From Candidatus Melainabacteria bacterium (lineage in GTDB: Bacteria > Cyanobacteriota > Vampirovibrionia > Obscuribacterales > Obscuribacteraceae): a DNA stretch of 64,000 bases. The position numbers and the translations under genes are program-made. This document shows positions 1 through 8,536 of the stretch, piece by piece. Position 1 is the first letter of the stretch. Every line of letters begins with the position of its first letter. The stretch covers positions 21,256 through 85,255 of the forward strand of contig PLZS01000078.1 of the NCBI GenBank assembly GCA_003153555.1, given 5' to 3'. Below the pieces are notes generated by a model, which did no database searches, was not told the DNA's origin, and saw only the letters and a list, made by a program, of their open reading frames with translations.

Positions 1-69
1 ACCAGCGAAGTGCTTAACTTACGCCAATGCATGAACCAACCTTTGCGGAGAAAGCCAGACCCAGCGTAA
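1..69 (+). CDS. 3' end of an unidentified gene (partial)
   Basis: Frame 1 is open from the window edge to a TAA at 67-69, giving 22 C-terminal residues ending in RRKPDPA. A strong hairpin begins 17 bases after the stop, which is the usual spacing of a gene end and its terminator. The fragment is too short to identify, and it could be a chance open frame. Confidence 0.3.
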   Translation, partial: TSEVLNLRQCMNQPLRRKPDPA

Positions 70-85
70 TTTCAAGACACAATAA

Positions 86-118
86 AAACACCACCTGAAT
101 TGCTTCACGGTGGTGTTT
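86..118. terminator. Probable bidirectional Rho-independent terminator
   Basis: A perfect 10-bp stem pairs AAACACCACC (86-95) with GGTGGTGTTT (109-118) around a 13-nt loop. The left flank is A-rich, so the minus transcript would end in a good U tract; the plus transcript has only three U. It probably ends the gene entering from the left and any minus-strand transcript from the right. Confidence 0.6.
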
Positions 119-511
119 AAACTACTGCCTGACTGTCCTTTCGATTGGACTCAGTATTTATGCTCGCTTCAGTCAGTCCGTCACGTGCATCGGGCTACTT
201 GCTACGGTTTCTGGTCAGCGCCGACCTGATGTTTCCGCAATGCCCCTCGGCTCAAAGCACTCAACACTTAAGTGAGTGCTCACCGGTTATGCAATTAGTA
301 TAACGAGCTGACAAATATGTTCCACTACCCCGTAGACTATTTAATCATGCCATTCTTGGCAACATCAAGAATAGCTTGTGATAACACTCTAGTGTTTTGG
401 ATTTGATTAACAAGCGCTCGGGCAATCCGCTGGATGACCTAAATTCGATTCGCATATACAACCAATACATTTCAATATCCAACATCCTAATAACCAATGT
501 CGCGATGCATC
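119..511. other. Intergenic region without a convincing gene
   Basis: About 390 bases lie between the terminator and the end of the phosphoesterase gene. Only short open frames overlapping the opposite-strand gene are present. The one structure seen is a small hairpin, CACTCA/TGAGTG, near 258-278. No promoter or RNA gene is recognisable. Confidence 0.4.
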
Positions 512-1060
512 CTAATAATCGATGTCGTGAACAAGTTTCCAGATCTGATCTTCATGCACCGGTTCGTAATTCCAAACATCAACGCCAACGTTAATCTGCC
601 TTTCGTTGGTCGTCCAACGCTGATGGACGTGACCATGGAGAAGAATGCGACCATCATTTATCGGCCGGTATTCAGGATACCTATCGTCGTCTTGATCATG
701 GTATGGCATGTGGTGCAAGTGCAATCCTTGCCATTCCAATTCATCATAAACTTCGGAAAAGTAATTTCGATAGAGTGATAATTGCCCCCATTTGCCATCA
801 TGATTGCAAGGATGACAGCCATCATGGTTGCCAGCGATCAAAATTTTCTTTCCTTTGAGCCTTGGCGCGTATTGCTCCATGACGCTATTCTTCAATGAAA
901 AATCGCCCAGATAATAAACGGTGTCTTCACTGCCGACTAAATTATTCCAGGATTCGACCAATCCCTCGTTCATTTCTGCAATAGTTGCGAATGGACGATC
1001 ACAATATTCGATAATATTTTTGTGACCAAAGTGGTGGTCAGACGTGAACCAGTTAGTCAT
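512..1060 (-). CDS. Calcineurin-like metallophosphoesterase
   Basis: This 182-residue protein is a compact member of the calcineurin-like phosphoesterase superfamily. The metal-binding motifs appear in the expected order: a start of SDHHFGHKN with the D-x-H block, GDFSL, GNHD in the middle, and LHGHVH near the C-terminus. These residues would hold a two-metal centre that hydrolyses a phosphomonoester or phosphodiester. There is no signal peptide, so it should be cytoplasmic. Short proteins of this kind occur both in chromosomes and in phages, and their substrates are usually unknown. It stands alone, with 137 bases separating it from the PLP-enzyme gene transcribed in the same direction. The family is certain; the substrate cannot be read from sequence. 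Confidence 0.9.
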   Translation of the reverse strand: MTNWFTSDHHFGHKNIIEYCDRPFATIAEMNEGLVESWNNLVGSEDTVYYLGDFSLKNSVMEQYAPRLKGKKILIAGNHDGCHPCNHDGKWGQLSLYRNYFSEVYDELEWQGLHLHHMPYHDQDDDRYPEYRPINDGRILLHGHVHQRWTTNERQINVGVDVWNYEPVHEDQIWKLVHDIDY

Positions 1061-1197
1061 TGCGCAATCACCAAGATAAATCGGTGCTCTAATGTTAGCT
1101 GAATATCTCTAAATTCGCTCGTCAAACGTCCAATCCGATTCAGCAGTAAGCAAGGCAACAGCAGTCAATATCGACAGAGTTACAAAGCAGATGCTGT

Positions 1198-2166
1198 TCA
1201 GGTTTTGAGACGTGAGGCGAGCCAAGCTTGATCAAATATAGTGTCCATGTACAACCGGCCCGTGTCAGGCAGCACCGCTACAACCGTTAACGCACTATCC
1301 TTCATTTGTTCACAAAATTGCATGGCAGCAGCGAGTACGCAGCCCGATGAGCTGCCACCAAATATAGCTTCTTTATCTAGCAGCTGATGAGCAGTTTCAA
1401 TGGAGCATTGATCACTTACTTGTATTGAGTGATCAATCATTTCCATATTAAAATTACCGGCTATAAAATCTCCGCCTATTCCTTCAACCAGATAGGGAGC
1501 TGGATGTGGTTCGGTACCTTTCTGCCAGTCAGACAACATGCTGCCGACCGGATCCGCTAACACTAATTTTATCGAAGGCTTTTGCTCCTTCAGATATTTT
1601 CCAGCTCCGCACAATGTGCCACCGGTACCGATACCAGCAACTAAAACGTCAACTGTGCCGTCGGTTTGTTTCCAGATTTCCGGTCCCGTGAATTTATAGT
1701 GCGCGTCTAGATTGTGGTGATTCTCAAACTGGTCCACATACCAGGCGTTCTGCTCTTTGGCGATACGTCTGCCTTGATTGATAAAGTGGTCCGGATCATC
1801 AATCAATTTGCCACCAGGCACAACGAGCGTTTCGGCGCCAAGAACTTGCATCATGTGCACTTTCTCTTTCCCTACTTTTTCGGTCATCACAGTAATCAAC
1901 TTGTGACCTTTGAGTTTCGCTGCCAAAGCCAATCCAATGCCTGTATTTCCTCCTGTCGCTTCGACTATTAACTGACCTGGTTTGAGCCGCCCTTCTTTCT
2001 TGGCTTGCTCAACCATGTAGAAAGCTATTCTGTCCTTTACAGATCCGCCTGGATTCATAAATTCACACTTCGCCAGTAAAGTGTGTTGAGACTCTCGATT
2101 GATTCTGCTTAAACGAATCATAGGCGTGTTGCCAACCGCGTCTGCGATCGAGTCTAATATTTGCAC
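1198..2166 (-). CDS. Cystathionine beta-synthase / cysteine synthase family PLP enzyme
   Basis: A fold-type II PLP enzyme of 322 residues acting in sulfur amino acid metabolism. The PLP lysine is K44 in GGSVKDR, followed by GGNTGIG, the phosphate-binding glycine loop GIGTGGT and GGSSSG. The segment VEGIGGDF matches the EGIGYDF signature of cystathionine beta-synthases better than O-acetylserine sulfhydrylases, but the C-terminal CBS-domain pair is absent. The frame stays open to 2346, but those 60 extra residues show no family similarity. A GTG at 2164-2166 has an AAGGA Shine-Dalgarno 6-7 bases upstream and gives the normal family length, so I chose it. Whether the donor is serine or O-acetylserine is undecided. 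Confidence 0.88.
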   Translation of the reverse strand: MQILDSIADAVGNTPMIRLSRINRESQHTLLAKCEFMNPGGSVKDRIAFYMVEQAKKEGRLKPGQLIVEATGGNTGIGLALAAKLKGHKLITVMTEKVGKEKVHMMQVLGAETLVVPGGKLIDDPDHFINQGRRIAKEQNAWYVDQFENHHNLDAHYKFTGPEIWKQTDGTVDVLVAGIGTGGTLCGAGKYLKEQKPSIKLVLADPVGSMLSDWQKGTEPHPAPYLVEGIGGDFIAGNFNMEMIDHSIQVSDQCSIETAHQLLDKEAIFGGSSSGCVLAAAMQFCEQMKDSALTVVAVLPDTGRLYMDTIFDQAWLASRLKT

Positions 2167-2383
2167 GATAGGTTCCTTCTTAGTGCTACGAAGCCCAAGT
2201 ATATTCCAGTTGATCACAGGTCTGTCTAGCAGTCGCGATAATACAACTCGCGTTAAGGCGCATGTCCTCAGAGATTCTCTATTGCCCGGCCAAGGATAAA
2301 CATAGTTATCTCTGTTAAATGAAAATTGAACGATAAGTTCATACAATCTGTGTGGACCAATGTGCCGCTTTTGAGGTGAGACG

Positions 2384-2809
2384 ATGTCGGAGAATTTGAC
2401 GAGCGAAAGTGATGCTCCTGAAAAGCCTATGGAAAGACGCCGCGCGCGCTTGCCTCAGCCTGATTTCTTGCATTACAAGAGTCAAAACGCCTATCCGGGT
2501 CCGAACTATTTCTTTGTCGGACATTCGTTCAATTTGGAAGATTCGGCTCAGGTTAGCGATTTCACAGAAAAAAGGGCAACTGCAATAAACGAGGTATTCG
2601 TGGATGACACCCTGTGGGCGCCCGTAGACGCTGCATTAGGCAATCAGAATTTTTCAAAAGTATTGAGCAGATTTGAGCATGACTTTCTTCATCGGTTGGA
2701 CGATGCCCTGATTGGACCGGCGATTGATAAGAGCGGTAAAAAAATAGCTGAATCGTTCACGATCTGGCGCAAGGAAATGAGACGGCAGGACAAGCAGGAA
2801 TCGGCTTAA
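2384..2809 (+). CDS. Hypothetical protein, 141 aa
   Basis: I do not recognise this protein. It is soluble and has an Arg-rich patch (MERRRARLPQP) after an acidic N-terminus. The rest is mixed-charge and probably helical, and the C-terminus is basic and Gln-rich. No signal peptide, membrane segment or catalytic motif is visible. It is transcribed away from the PLP-enzyme gene and is followed directly by a repeat array. Its length and lack of overlap with a better frame support a real gene. Confidence 0.55.
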   Translation: MSENLTSESDAPEKPMERRRARLPQPDFLHYKSQNAYPGPNYFFVGHSFNLEDSAQVSDFTEKRATAINEVFVDDTLWAPVDAALGNQNFSKVLSRFEHDFLHRLDDALIGPAIDKSGKKIAESFTIWRKEMRRQDKQESA

Positions 2810-2823
2810 GCTTGAAGCCTCAC

Positions 2824-2960
2824 CTGGAAGCGCAGGCATCCTTGCCGGCATCTAACTGACCAGGGAGCGCGGCATCCCTGGATGTTCCAATAGCCTGTGA
2901 GCGCTTGCATCTATCACGTTTGAATGGTCTGAGAGCGCTGGCATCCTTGGCTGTACCTAA
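2824..2960 (+). repeat. Degenerate 34-37 bp direct-repeat array (AGCGC family)
   Basis: Four diverged units each begin AGCGC followed by a GCATC block. The AGCGC cores start at 2829, 2866, 2900 and 2934, giving periods of 37, 34 and 34. The best-preserved half-unit reads AGCGC-NN-GCATCCTTG. A closely matching single unit in the opposite orientation lies at 44341-44395, and a related cluster sits at 8380-8500, so this is an interspersed intergenic family. Units are too diverged, and spacers too short, for a CRISPR. Confidence 0.65.
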
Positions 2961-3049
2961 CATGACCTGAGTCAAAGCTGGATTGACGATCGGCGGGCCC
3001 GGGCATAAATGAGTGGCGACCACCATTAGCGCTGCAAGCAGGACGTCAG

Positions 3050-4831
3050 GTGAGCGAACTTCTTGATAAAACTGAACAACCGGACTTGGTCGTGACCGAT
3101 CCTGTGATCTTGGTTGAGAGCGATAAGGGCGACATCAATCCGAGTTCGAACTCTAGCCAGGGTTCGGATCCAAATCCAAGTTCGAGTTCGGATCTAAATT
3201 CTACGAGTTCAGCACTGAATTCCCCTTCTAGTTCAAGTCCGACCACGAGTACGACTGCAAGTTCGGATTCAAGTGCGTCGAGTGCTCAAGAATTGGACAG
3301 TGATCAAATAAATCTGCCAGAGCAGAAAACACAAGCCTTTAAACCCTGCACAGTTTCTGTTGATTCAAATGAAACAAATGAATCTAGCCCTATGCCTAGT
3401 GGTCCCTCACTGAATATGAGCGGAGTTATTCGACACCGAGTAATCACTGGAATTTGCATTTCACTATCGTTGGCTGTTTTAAGCCTAGGCACCCTTGATT
3501 TACGTGGATTGATTGAAAAAGATGCCACCATAGACTCGAAATTCAATGTGACATATAAGCAAAAAACTCAAGACCATTTATCTCCGAACCTTACTTTTGC
3601 AGATTCAAGCATGACTGGCGAAGGGCTTCGGCCAATTTTTACACCATCACCATCAACCAACGGCAACGTCGTAGGATTCGCGGACCAAACCGGAAATGTT
3701 GTGATTCCACCAACATACTTTGAAGTCGGTAAGTTTCAAGATGGACTAGCTGCGGTCAAAGTACGCCAGCTCATTGGCGACAGCGAACGAAGCGAAATGG
3801 ACAGATACCACATTGTAAAGGCAAGAAGTGATACCTGGGGCTATGTGGATAAGTCTGGCAAGGTAGTAATAAAACCACAATTCAACGAAGCATCCACGTT
3901 TGAGAACGGTGTCGCAGCGGTGCAGCAGGATTTTAAGGGAGCATTGATCGACAAAAGCGGAAATGTGATCATCAAGAGCAATGTCAATGAGACACCGGCT
4001 AAGTTTGGTGACTTGTATCAAATTTTCGGACCTCACCTTAAAAGTGGACTCGTCGACCAGACTGGCAAGTGGATCCTGCCACCAAACTACGACAAAATCG
4101 AAACGATCGAAAATCATAATGTCACAGCCAATATTCCGCAAATCACTCAATCATCAAAAGTAGACGCTTTAAAAGGCGCGCAACACTTTAAGATCTGGCA
4201 AAACGGGCGCTGCGGAATTATTGACCGAGCAGGCAAAGTCGTTATTTTTCCTCAATACGATGACATTACTTCCTTCAACAAAGGGCATGCGGCCGTTTCC
4301 ATTGACGGCAATTATGGCTTCGTAGATACCAACAATAATGTTGTAATCGAACCTCGCTATAACTTCGTCACGGCATTCGACGATGTGATTGCAGCGAAAG
4401 ATGGTCGCAAGTGGCAGCTGCTCGATTCGACCGGCAAAGTCTTAGATATTCCAATTGACGGTGTGATTGCAAACCGAAGCACGCCGTGGATATCTGAGGG
4501 CTTCGGACCTTTCATCAGGGGCAAGCTCTGCGGATTTGTGAACAGCAAAGGTGTGGTCGCCATCAGTCCACAATATGATTTCGTCATGGGATTTTCAAAC
4601 GGTTACGCGTTAGTCTGGAAAGATGGAGTGTGGAAATACATCAATAAGCAAGGCAATCTCGCATCGGAGAGATCTTTTTCCACGGCCTCTCAGTTTCACA
4701 ACAATCAGGCCGATGTAAGCATTTCCGGAGAACTCTATAAATTCGTAAACGCCGGAAATATCGATAACGAAAAATACAGATTTGATAGCAAGCGAGATGA
4801 CTTTATCAACGGATACAAAGGAGAACTTTAA
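3050..4831 (+). CDS. Membrane-anchored WG-repeat protein
   Basis: A 593-residue protein with three parts. Residues 1-125 are low-complexity, rich in Ser, Asn, Asp and Thr. One hydrophobic segment near 130-150 (GICISLSLAVLSL) is the likely membrane anchor. The rest holds about eight WG (KWG) repeats, each with a core like WGYVDKSGKVVIKPQF followed by a hydrophobic -F..G.A.V strand. WG repeats are beta-propeller-like modules thought to bind partners in envelope or signalling roles. The start is GTG with AGGA upstream. The next gene starts 2 bases after the stop, so it is in one operon with two protein kinases and may be their sensor, scaffold or substrate. Confidence 0.82.
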   Translation: MSELLDKTEQPDLVVTDPVILVESDKGDINPSSNSSQGSDPNPSSSSDLNSTSSALNSPSSSSPTTSTTASSDSSASSAQELDSDQINLPEQKTQAFKPCTVSVDSNETNESSPMPSGPSLNMSGVIRHRVITGICISLSLAVLSLGTLDLRGLIEKDATIDSKFNVTYKQKTQDHLSPNLTFADSSMTGEGLRPIFTPSPSTNGNVVGFADQTGNVVIPPTYFEVGKFQDGLAAVKVRQLIGDSERSEMDRYHIVKARSDTWGYVDKSGKVVIKPQFNEASTFENGVAAVQQDFKGALIDKSGNVIIKSNVNETPAKFGDLYQIFGPHLKSGLVDQTGKWILPPNYDKIETIENHNVTANIPQITQSSKVDALKGAQHFKIWQNGRCGIIDRAGKVVIFPQYDDITSFNKGHAAVSIDGNYGFVDTNNNVVIEPRYNFVTAFDDVIAAKDGRKWQLLDSTGKVLDIPIDGVIANRSTPWISEGFGPFIRGKLCGFVNSKGVVAISPQYDFVMGFSNGYALVWKDGVWKYINKQGNLASERSFSTASQFHNNQADVSISGELYKFVNAGNIDNEKYRFDSKRDDFINGYKGEL

Positions 4832-4833
4832 CA

Positions 4834-6936
4834 GTGGCGAAACAAATTCACACTGTACAAACGATCAGCTACGGAGATCTGCCGGCGCAATTATTTCTCT
4901 GGCAAAAAGCTTTCTTACTCGTGCCAGTTTGGGGAATTATCCTGATTCCAATCGTTGGCTTCATTTGCCGTGGACTCGGAACCTTCGCTAGTGAAGCCGG
5001 TTACGCAATTATGTTATGCGTCTGTCTAAACTATTTCTTCGTCGATCTGCTTAAACGAAAAATCCGTATCGATGATGACTATATTTATTTCGGCTTCAGA
5101 ATGATTCCGATCAAGAGCTTGTTTGGCATAGACGTAAATTACCCAAAAGGCAAACTGCTACCAAGCTCTATAACACTAAAAGGGTTGACTGGAAACGATC
5201 TAAAGCTGAGCTTGAATGGAATCTCTGAGAAAAACATTGGTGCCCTCCTTAAGCACCTTGAAATACGAAATTCGAATCTTCAAACTGCACCAGTCTTAAA
5301 CACACTAATCAAGTGCAGGCAGTCAAAACGCAAGTTGTCTCTCGCGACTACGGACCGACTTGAGTTGCCTTACCATTCCAAGAAAATCATTGACGAATCA
5401 TTCGATGTCTTCAAACTAAGTGCTAGTCATTGGATTCGAATTGGACCGATTTTGACATGCTTATGCCTTGGTCCTATGTGGATCGGTTTTTTCTCAAATC
5501 TATACACCTGCTTGCAGCCAAATAGTTGGACGCAACTACAATCGCTCGGTCTCCACCAGTTTCTGACCAAATTCTTTGAAGGTCTCTCTCATTTACTTAG
5601 TACATCAGCAGGTCAAGCTTCTGAGGCGGTTCAACATTTTTCAGGAAATCCGATTATGGTTGCCATCACTGGTAGTGCTATCCTGGCTTTTTTGATTTAC
5701 GTCCAGAGAATGGCATTAAGACCAAACGTTCTCATAGCCGACAAGAGTGATCTCAAATTGTTACTTCGTGCAGGTAATGTCTCACTGCCAATGAAAAAGG
5801 TTTCTTGGTCTGACATCAACCACGCAAGTTTGTATAAACCGGCACGCCATGCGGGTTCACAGACATGGAAGATTCGCTTAACCAAGAACGATGACAAAAA
5901 CTTCGATATAGACATGGCAGCGCTTACGCCTGACGATCGTTCGATCTTGCTTAAGCGCATGGAGACTATGGTGCCTGATTGTCAGATAGATTACGAGCTC
6001 TCGCAATCAATGCGACCGCAAGCCGCGCACAGCTATACAGAAATTTGGCTGCAATCCCTTAGCCAAGCTCCTGAAAGAAAAACCCTCGAGCCACTTCAAC
6101 CGGGTCAAACGATTGGTGACCACAGATTTGAAGTGCTGAGAAGTATTGGCGTAGGAGGTCAAGGCACCGCATACCTCTGCCGCAATCTTTCCGAGGATAA
6201 GTCAAACACTGTCGTGCTGAAAGAAACCATTATTCCTGTTTTCGGCGACGACAGCATCCGCAGGAAGTCATTGGAGAGCGTAGAAAAAGAATCACGCCTG
6301 TTACAATCCTTGGACAGCCCCGGAATCGTCAAACTCTTGGATCACTTCATCGAGGATCACCGAGCATACTTAGTCTTGGAACACATCGACGGCGGCAGCC
6401 TGCGCGAACTAATAGAAAACAGAGGACCGCTCGACCATGAGCAAGCCAAGGATATTGCCTTGCAAATGTGTGACATCCTGAAGGTTTTGCATTCAAATAA
6501 CATCGTCCATCGAGATTTTACTCCCGATAATTTGATCCTCAACAGCAAAGGAAAACTGAAACTTATCGACTTCAACGTCGCCCAACAAGTGCATGGTGGA
6601 TCCACAGGAACTATCGTTGGCAAGCATGCCTACTTGCCTCCCGAGCAGTTTAGAGGCAAAGCGACTACTCAAAGCGACCTCTACGCGTTCGGCGCAACGT
6701 TGTTTTTCATGCTTACTGGAAAGGACCCAGAACCAATCTCGCAATCTACTCCATCGACGATAAACAATGAAGTAGACCAAACTTTTGATAACATCGTCAA
6801 ACACGCAACGGCTCTGCAAGCTGTTAGTCGTTATAACACTGCAGATGAAATAGAGTCTGATTTGCTATCTATGAACGATCAAGCCAAAATAGTGGCCACA
6901 GTCTCAAAAACTGTGAAGGTGGTTGAGCATGGCTGA
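4834..6936 (+). CDS. Membrane Ser/Thr protein kinase with DFN in place of DFG
   Basis: A 700-residue protein with hydrophobic segments near 22-65 and again near 205-225 and 275-290. Between and after these lie ligand-type domains, and the Hanks-type kinase domain occupies about 425-690. Visible kinase elements are the loop SIGVGGQGTAYL, the ATP lysine K463 (VVLKE), HRDFTPDN with catalytic D561, and PPEQFRGKATTQSDLYAFG. The metal-binding DFG is D579-F-N581. DFN still keeps the aspartate, so activity is likely but the activation loop may behave differently. The kinase domain is at the C-terminus, reversed from the usual PknB layout. A GTG start has AAGGAG 10 bases upstream. Confidence 0.88.
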   Translation: MAKQIHTVQTISYGDLPAQLFLWQKAFLLVPVWGIILIPIVGFICRGLGTFASEAGYAIMLCVCLNYFFVDLLKRKIRIDDDYIYFGFRMIPIKSLFGIDVNYPKGKLLPSSITLKGLTGNDLKLSLNGISEKNIGALLKHLEIRNSNLQTAPVLNTLIKCRQSKRKLSLATTDRLELPYHSKKIIDESFDVFKLSASHWIRIGPILTCLCLGPMWIGFFSNLYTCLQPNSWTQLQSLGLHQFLTKFFEGLSHLLSTSAGQASEAVQHFSGNPIMVAITGSAILAFLIYVQRMALRPNVLIADKSDLKLLLRAGNVSLPMKKVSWSDINHASLYKPARHAGSQTWKIRLTKNDDKNFDIDMAALTPDDRSILLKRMETMVPDCQIDYELSQSMRPQAAHSYTEIWLQSLSQAPERKTLEPLQPGQTIGDHRFEVLRSIGVGGQGTAYLCRNLSEDKSNTVVLKETIIPVFGDDSIRRKSLESVEKESRLLQSLDSPGIVKLLDHFIEDHRAYLVLEHIDGGSLRELIENRGPLDHEQAKDIALQMCDILKVLHSNNIVHRDFTPDNLILNSKGKLKLIDFNVAQQVHGGSTGTIVGKHAYLPPEQFRGKATTQSDLYAFGATLFFMLTGKDPEPISQSTPSTINNEVDQTFDNIVKHATALQAVSRYNTADEIESDLLSMNDQAKIVATVSKTVKVVEHG

Positions 6937-8353
6937 ACTTGTAGTTAGATCGCAGTGCAACAGCTCACTGAGACAAGTGACAGACACAGTTCTCAATCTT
7001 ACTTTTCCACTCTGGGGAGTTGCGGCACCATTATTCACAATCGGGCTTGCCATTGCCACAATTGGCTATGCTCAAGCAGGACACCCAGATAAAGCAACCG
7101 AGTACCTCGCGTATCTTGCGGTTTGTTTCTGCGTTAGTTTTGGCTCCTTGTTGCTCAAGCGTGCACTCGCCAAAGACATAATGATTGTGGACAGAGAAGG
7201 GATCAAATTACCAAAATTGTTGGGCACGACCATCAATTTACGTCCTTATATTTCATGGCAGAATGTTCAAAGCATTGAAGCCACAATGCATTCTACGAAT
7301 GCCAGCCGCTCTTATTTAACCCTGAGGAGAAAAAAGGGACGTCCGGTGCAGCTGTCAACGGCCGACCTGGGAAAAGACTTCATTGAGCAGTTTTTGTTAG
7401 CATCGAATATGTGGGTGCCTCAGTTATGCGACGAGAGTCTCACTCAGTTTCAGAATGTCTTGCGCATCGGTGCCAAGGGCGAGGATCAGACCTATACTGA
7501 GTTATGGGAGGACGAGCTTGGACGCCGGTTTTGCCCCACCTCATATATCCCCTTAGAAGTAGGTCGAGTGCTCCGAGATAGCACGATTAAAGTGATGAGT
7601 CATCTTGCCTCAGGTGGACTTTCAGCGATATATCTCTGCCAGCAAGATGGAAAGAAACTTGTTGTTTTGAAAGAAGCGACTATTCCGGAGAGCGGTGCCG
7701 AAAGTATTAAGGAAAAAGCGCGCGAGATGTTTGAGCGCGAGGCGAACCTTCTGATGAAGCTCAATAATCCGGGCATCGTTCACGTCTTGGATTGTTTTAC
7801 TGAAGGTGGGCGAAACTATCTATTGTTGGACTATGTCAACGGCATTGACTTGCGACAGTTAGTAAAGCAGAACGGTCCACAAAGCGAAGCAAACGTACTC
7901 GAGTGGTCCATCCAGATTGCCAACTCAGTCAAATATTTGCACGAGCGAGAACAGCCTATAATCCACCGTGACCTTACGCCCGACAACATAGTTCTGAGAA
8001 ACGATGGTCAGGTCATTATCGTGGACTTCGGTGCAGCCAATGAATTTATTGGTAACGCAACAGGTACATTTGTTGGCAAGCACTCGTTTATAGCGCCGGA
8101 ACAGTTTCGCGGTAAAGCCACTACGCAAAGTGACATCTACGCTTTCGGCTGCACCTTGTTCTTTCTGTTGACTGGCATCGAGCCAGAGGCATTGTCACCT
8201 TCGAACCCTAAAGAACACATGTCATCTGTGTCAGATGAACTTTCTGAGCTTGTTCAGTCATGCACGCAGTCAGAAAGCAGCGATCGCTATCAAAGTGTTG
8301 CTCAGCTACTGCCTGTCTTAAGACGCTTAGCAGCTCAAACTATGGTCGTCTAA
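6929..8353 (+). CDS. Membrane Ser/Thr protein kinase
   Basis: The third gene of the WG/kinase operon encodes a 474-residue paralogue of the gene before it. Two membrane segments lie near residues 25-55 and 65-85, then a short linker domain, then a C-terminal Hanks-type kinase from about 210. All catalytic residues are present: K248, D348 in HRDLTPDN, a canonical DFG at D366, and APEQFRGKATTQSDIYAFG. An upstream TTG at 6923 is possible, but the ATG at 6929 with AAGGTGG ahead is preferred. The start lies 8 bases inside the preceding gene, which predicts translational coupling and a fixed ratio of the two kinases. Confidence 0.9.
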   Translation: MAELVVRSQCNSSLRQVTDTVLNLTFPLWGVAAPLFTIGLAIATIGYAQAGHPDKATEYLAYLAVCFCVSFGSLLLKRALAKDIMIVDREGIKLPKLLGTTINLRPYISWQNVQSIEATMHSTNASRSYLTLRRKKGRPVQLSTADLGKDFIEQFLLASNMWVPQLCDESLTQFQNVLRIGAKGEDQTYTELWEDELGRRFCPTSYIPLEVGRVLRDSTIKVMSHLASGGLSAIYLCQQDGKKLVVLKEATIPESGAESIKEKAREMFEREANLLMKLNNPGIVHVLDCFTEGGRNYLLLDYVNGIDLRQLVKQNGPQSEANVLEWSIQIANSVKYLHEREQPIIHRDLTPDNIVLRNDGQVIIVDFGAANEFIGNATGTFVGKHSFIAPEQFRGKATTQSDIYAFGCTLFFLLTGIEPEALSPSNPKEHMSSVSDELSELVQSCTQSESSDRYQSVAQLLPVLRRLAAQTMVV

Positions 8354-8379
8354 TTCGACCAAGGCCATTTCTTTCGAAA

Positions 8380-8500
8380 TGGAGCGCAGGTTTTCAACCC
8401 GCCATAAAGCGGAGCGCAGATTTCTCGAAACTGAGCGCGGGTCACCTGACCCGCCTTAATGCGTGATTATGGGCGGCTTTGGACAGCCGCGCTCCAATAG
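8380..8500 (+). repeat. Intergenic AGCGC repeat cluster with hairpins
   Basis: Three direct GAGCGC-RG units begin near 8382, 8412 and 8433, and an inverted GCGCTCC closes the block near 8490-8496. The third unit is a hairpin, GCGGGTC/GACCCGC with loop ACCT, and another hairpin follows at 8473-8490 (GCGGCT/AGCCGC). The block lies between the kinase operon and the NAMPT gene, so its hairpins may also serve as a terminator, though no long T run follows. It belongs to the same family as the array at 2824-2960. Confidence 0.55.
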
Positions 8501-8536
8501 GTAATAATATTGCTTCTCAATTGGGGATCCATTTCT

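Noticed and set aside
2824..2960. Possible CRISPR array from the regular 34-37 bp periodicity
   Set aside because: There are no identical repeats or distinct spacers; the units are diverged over their whole length and no cas gene is near.
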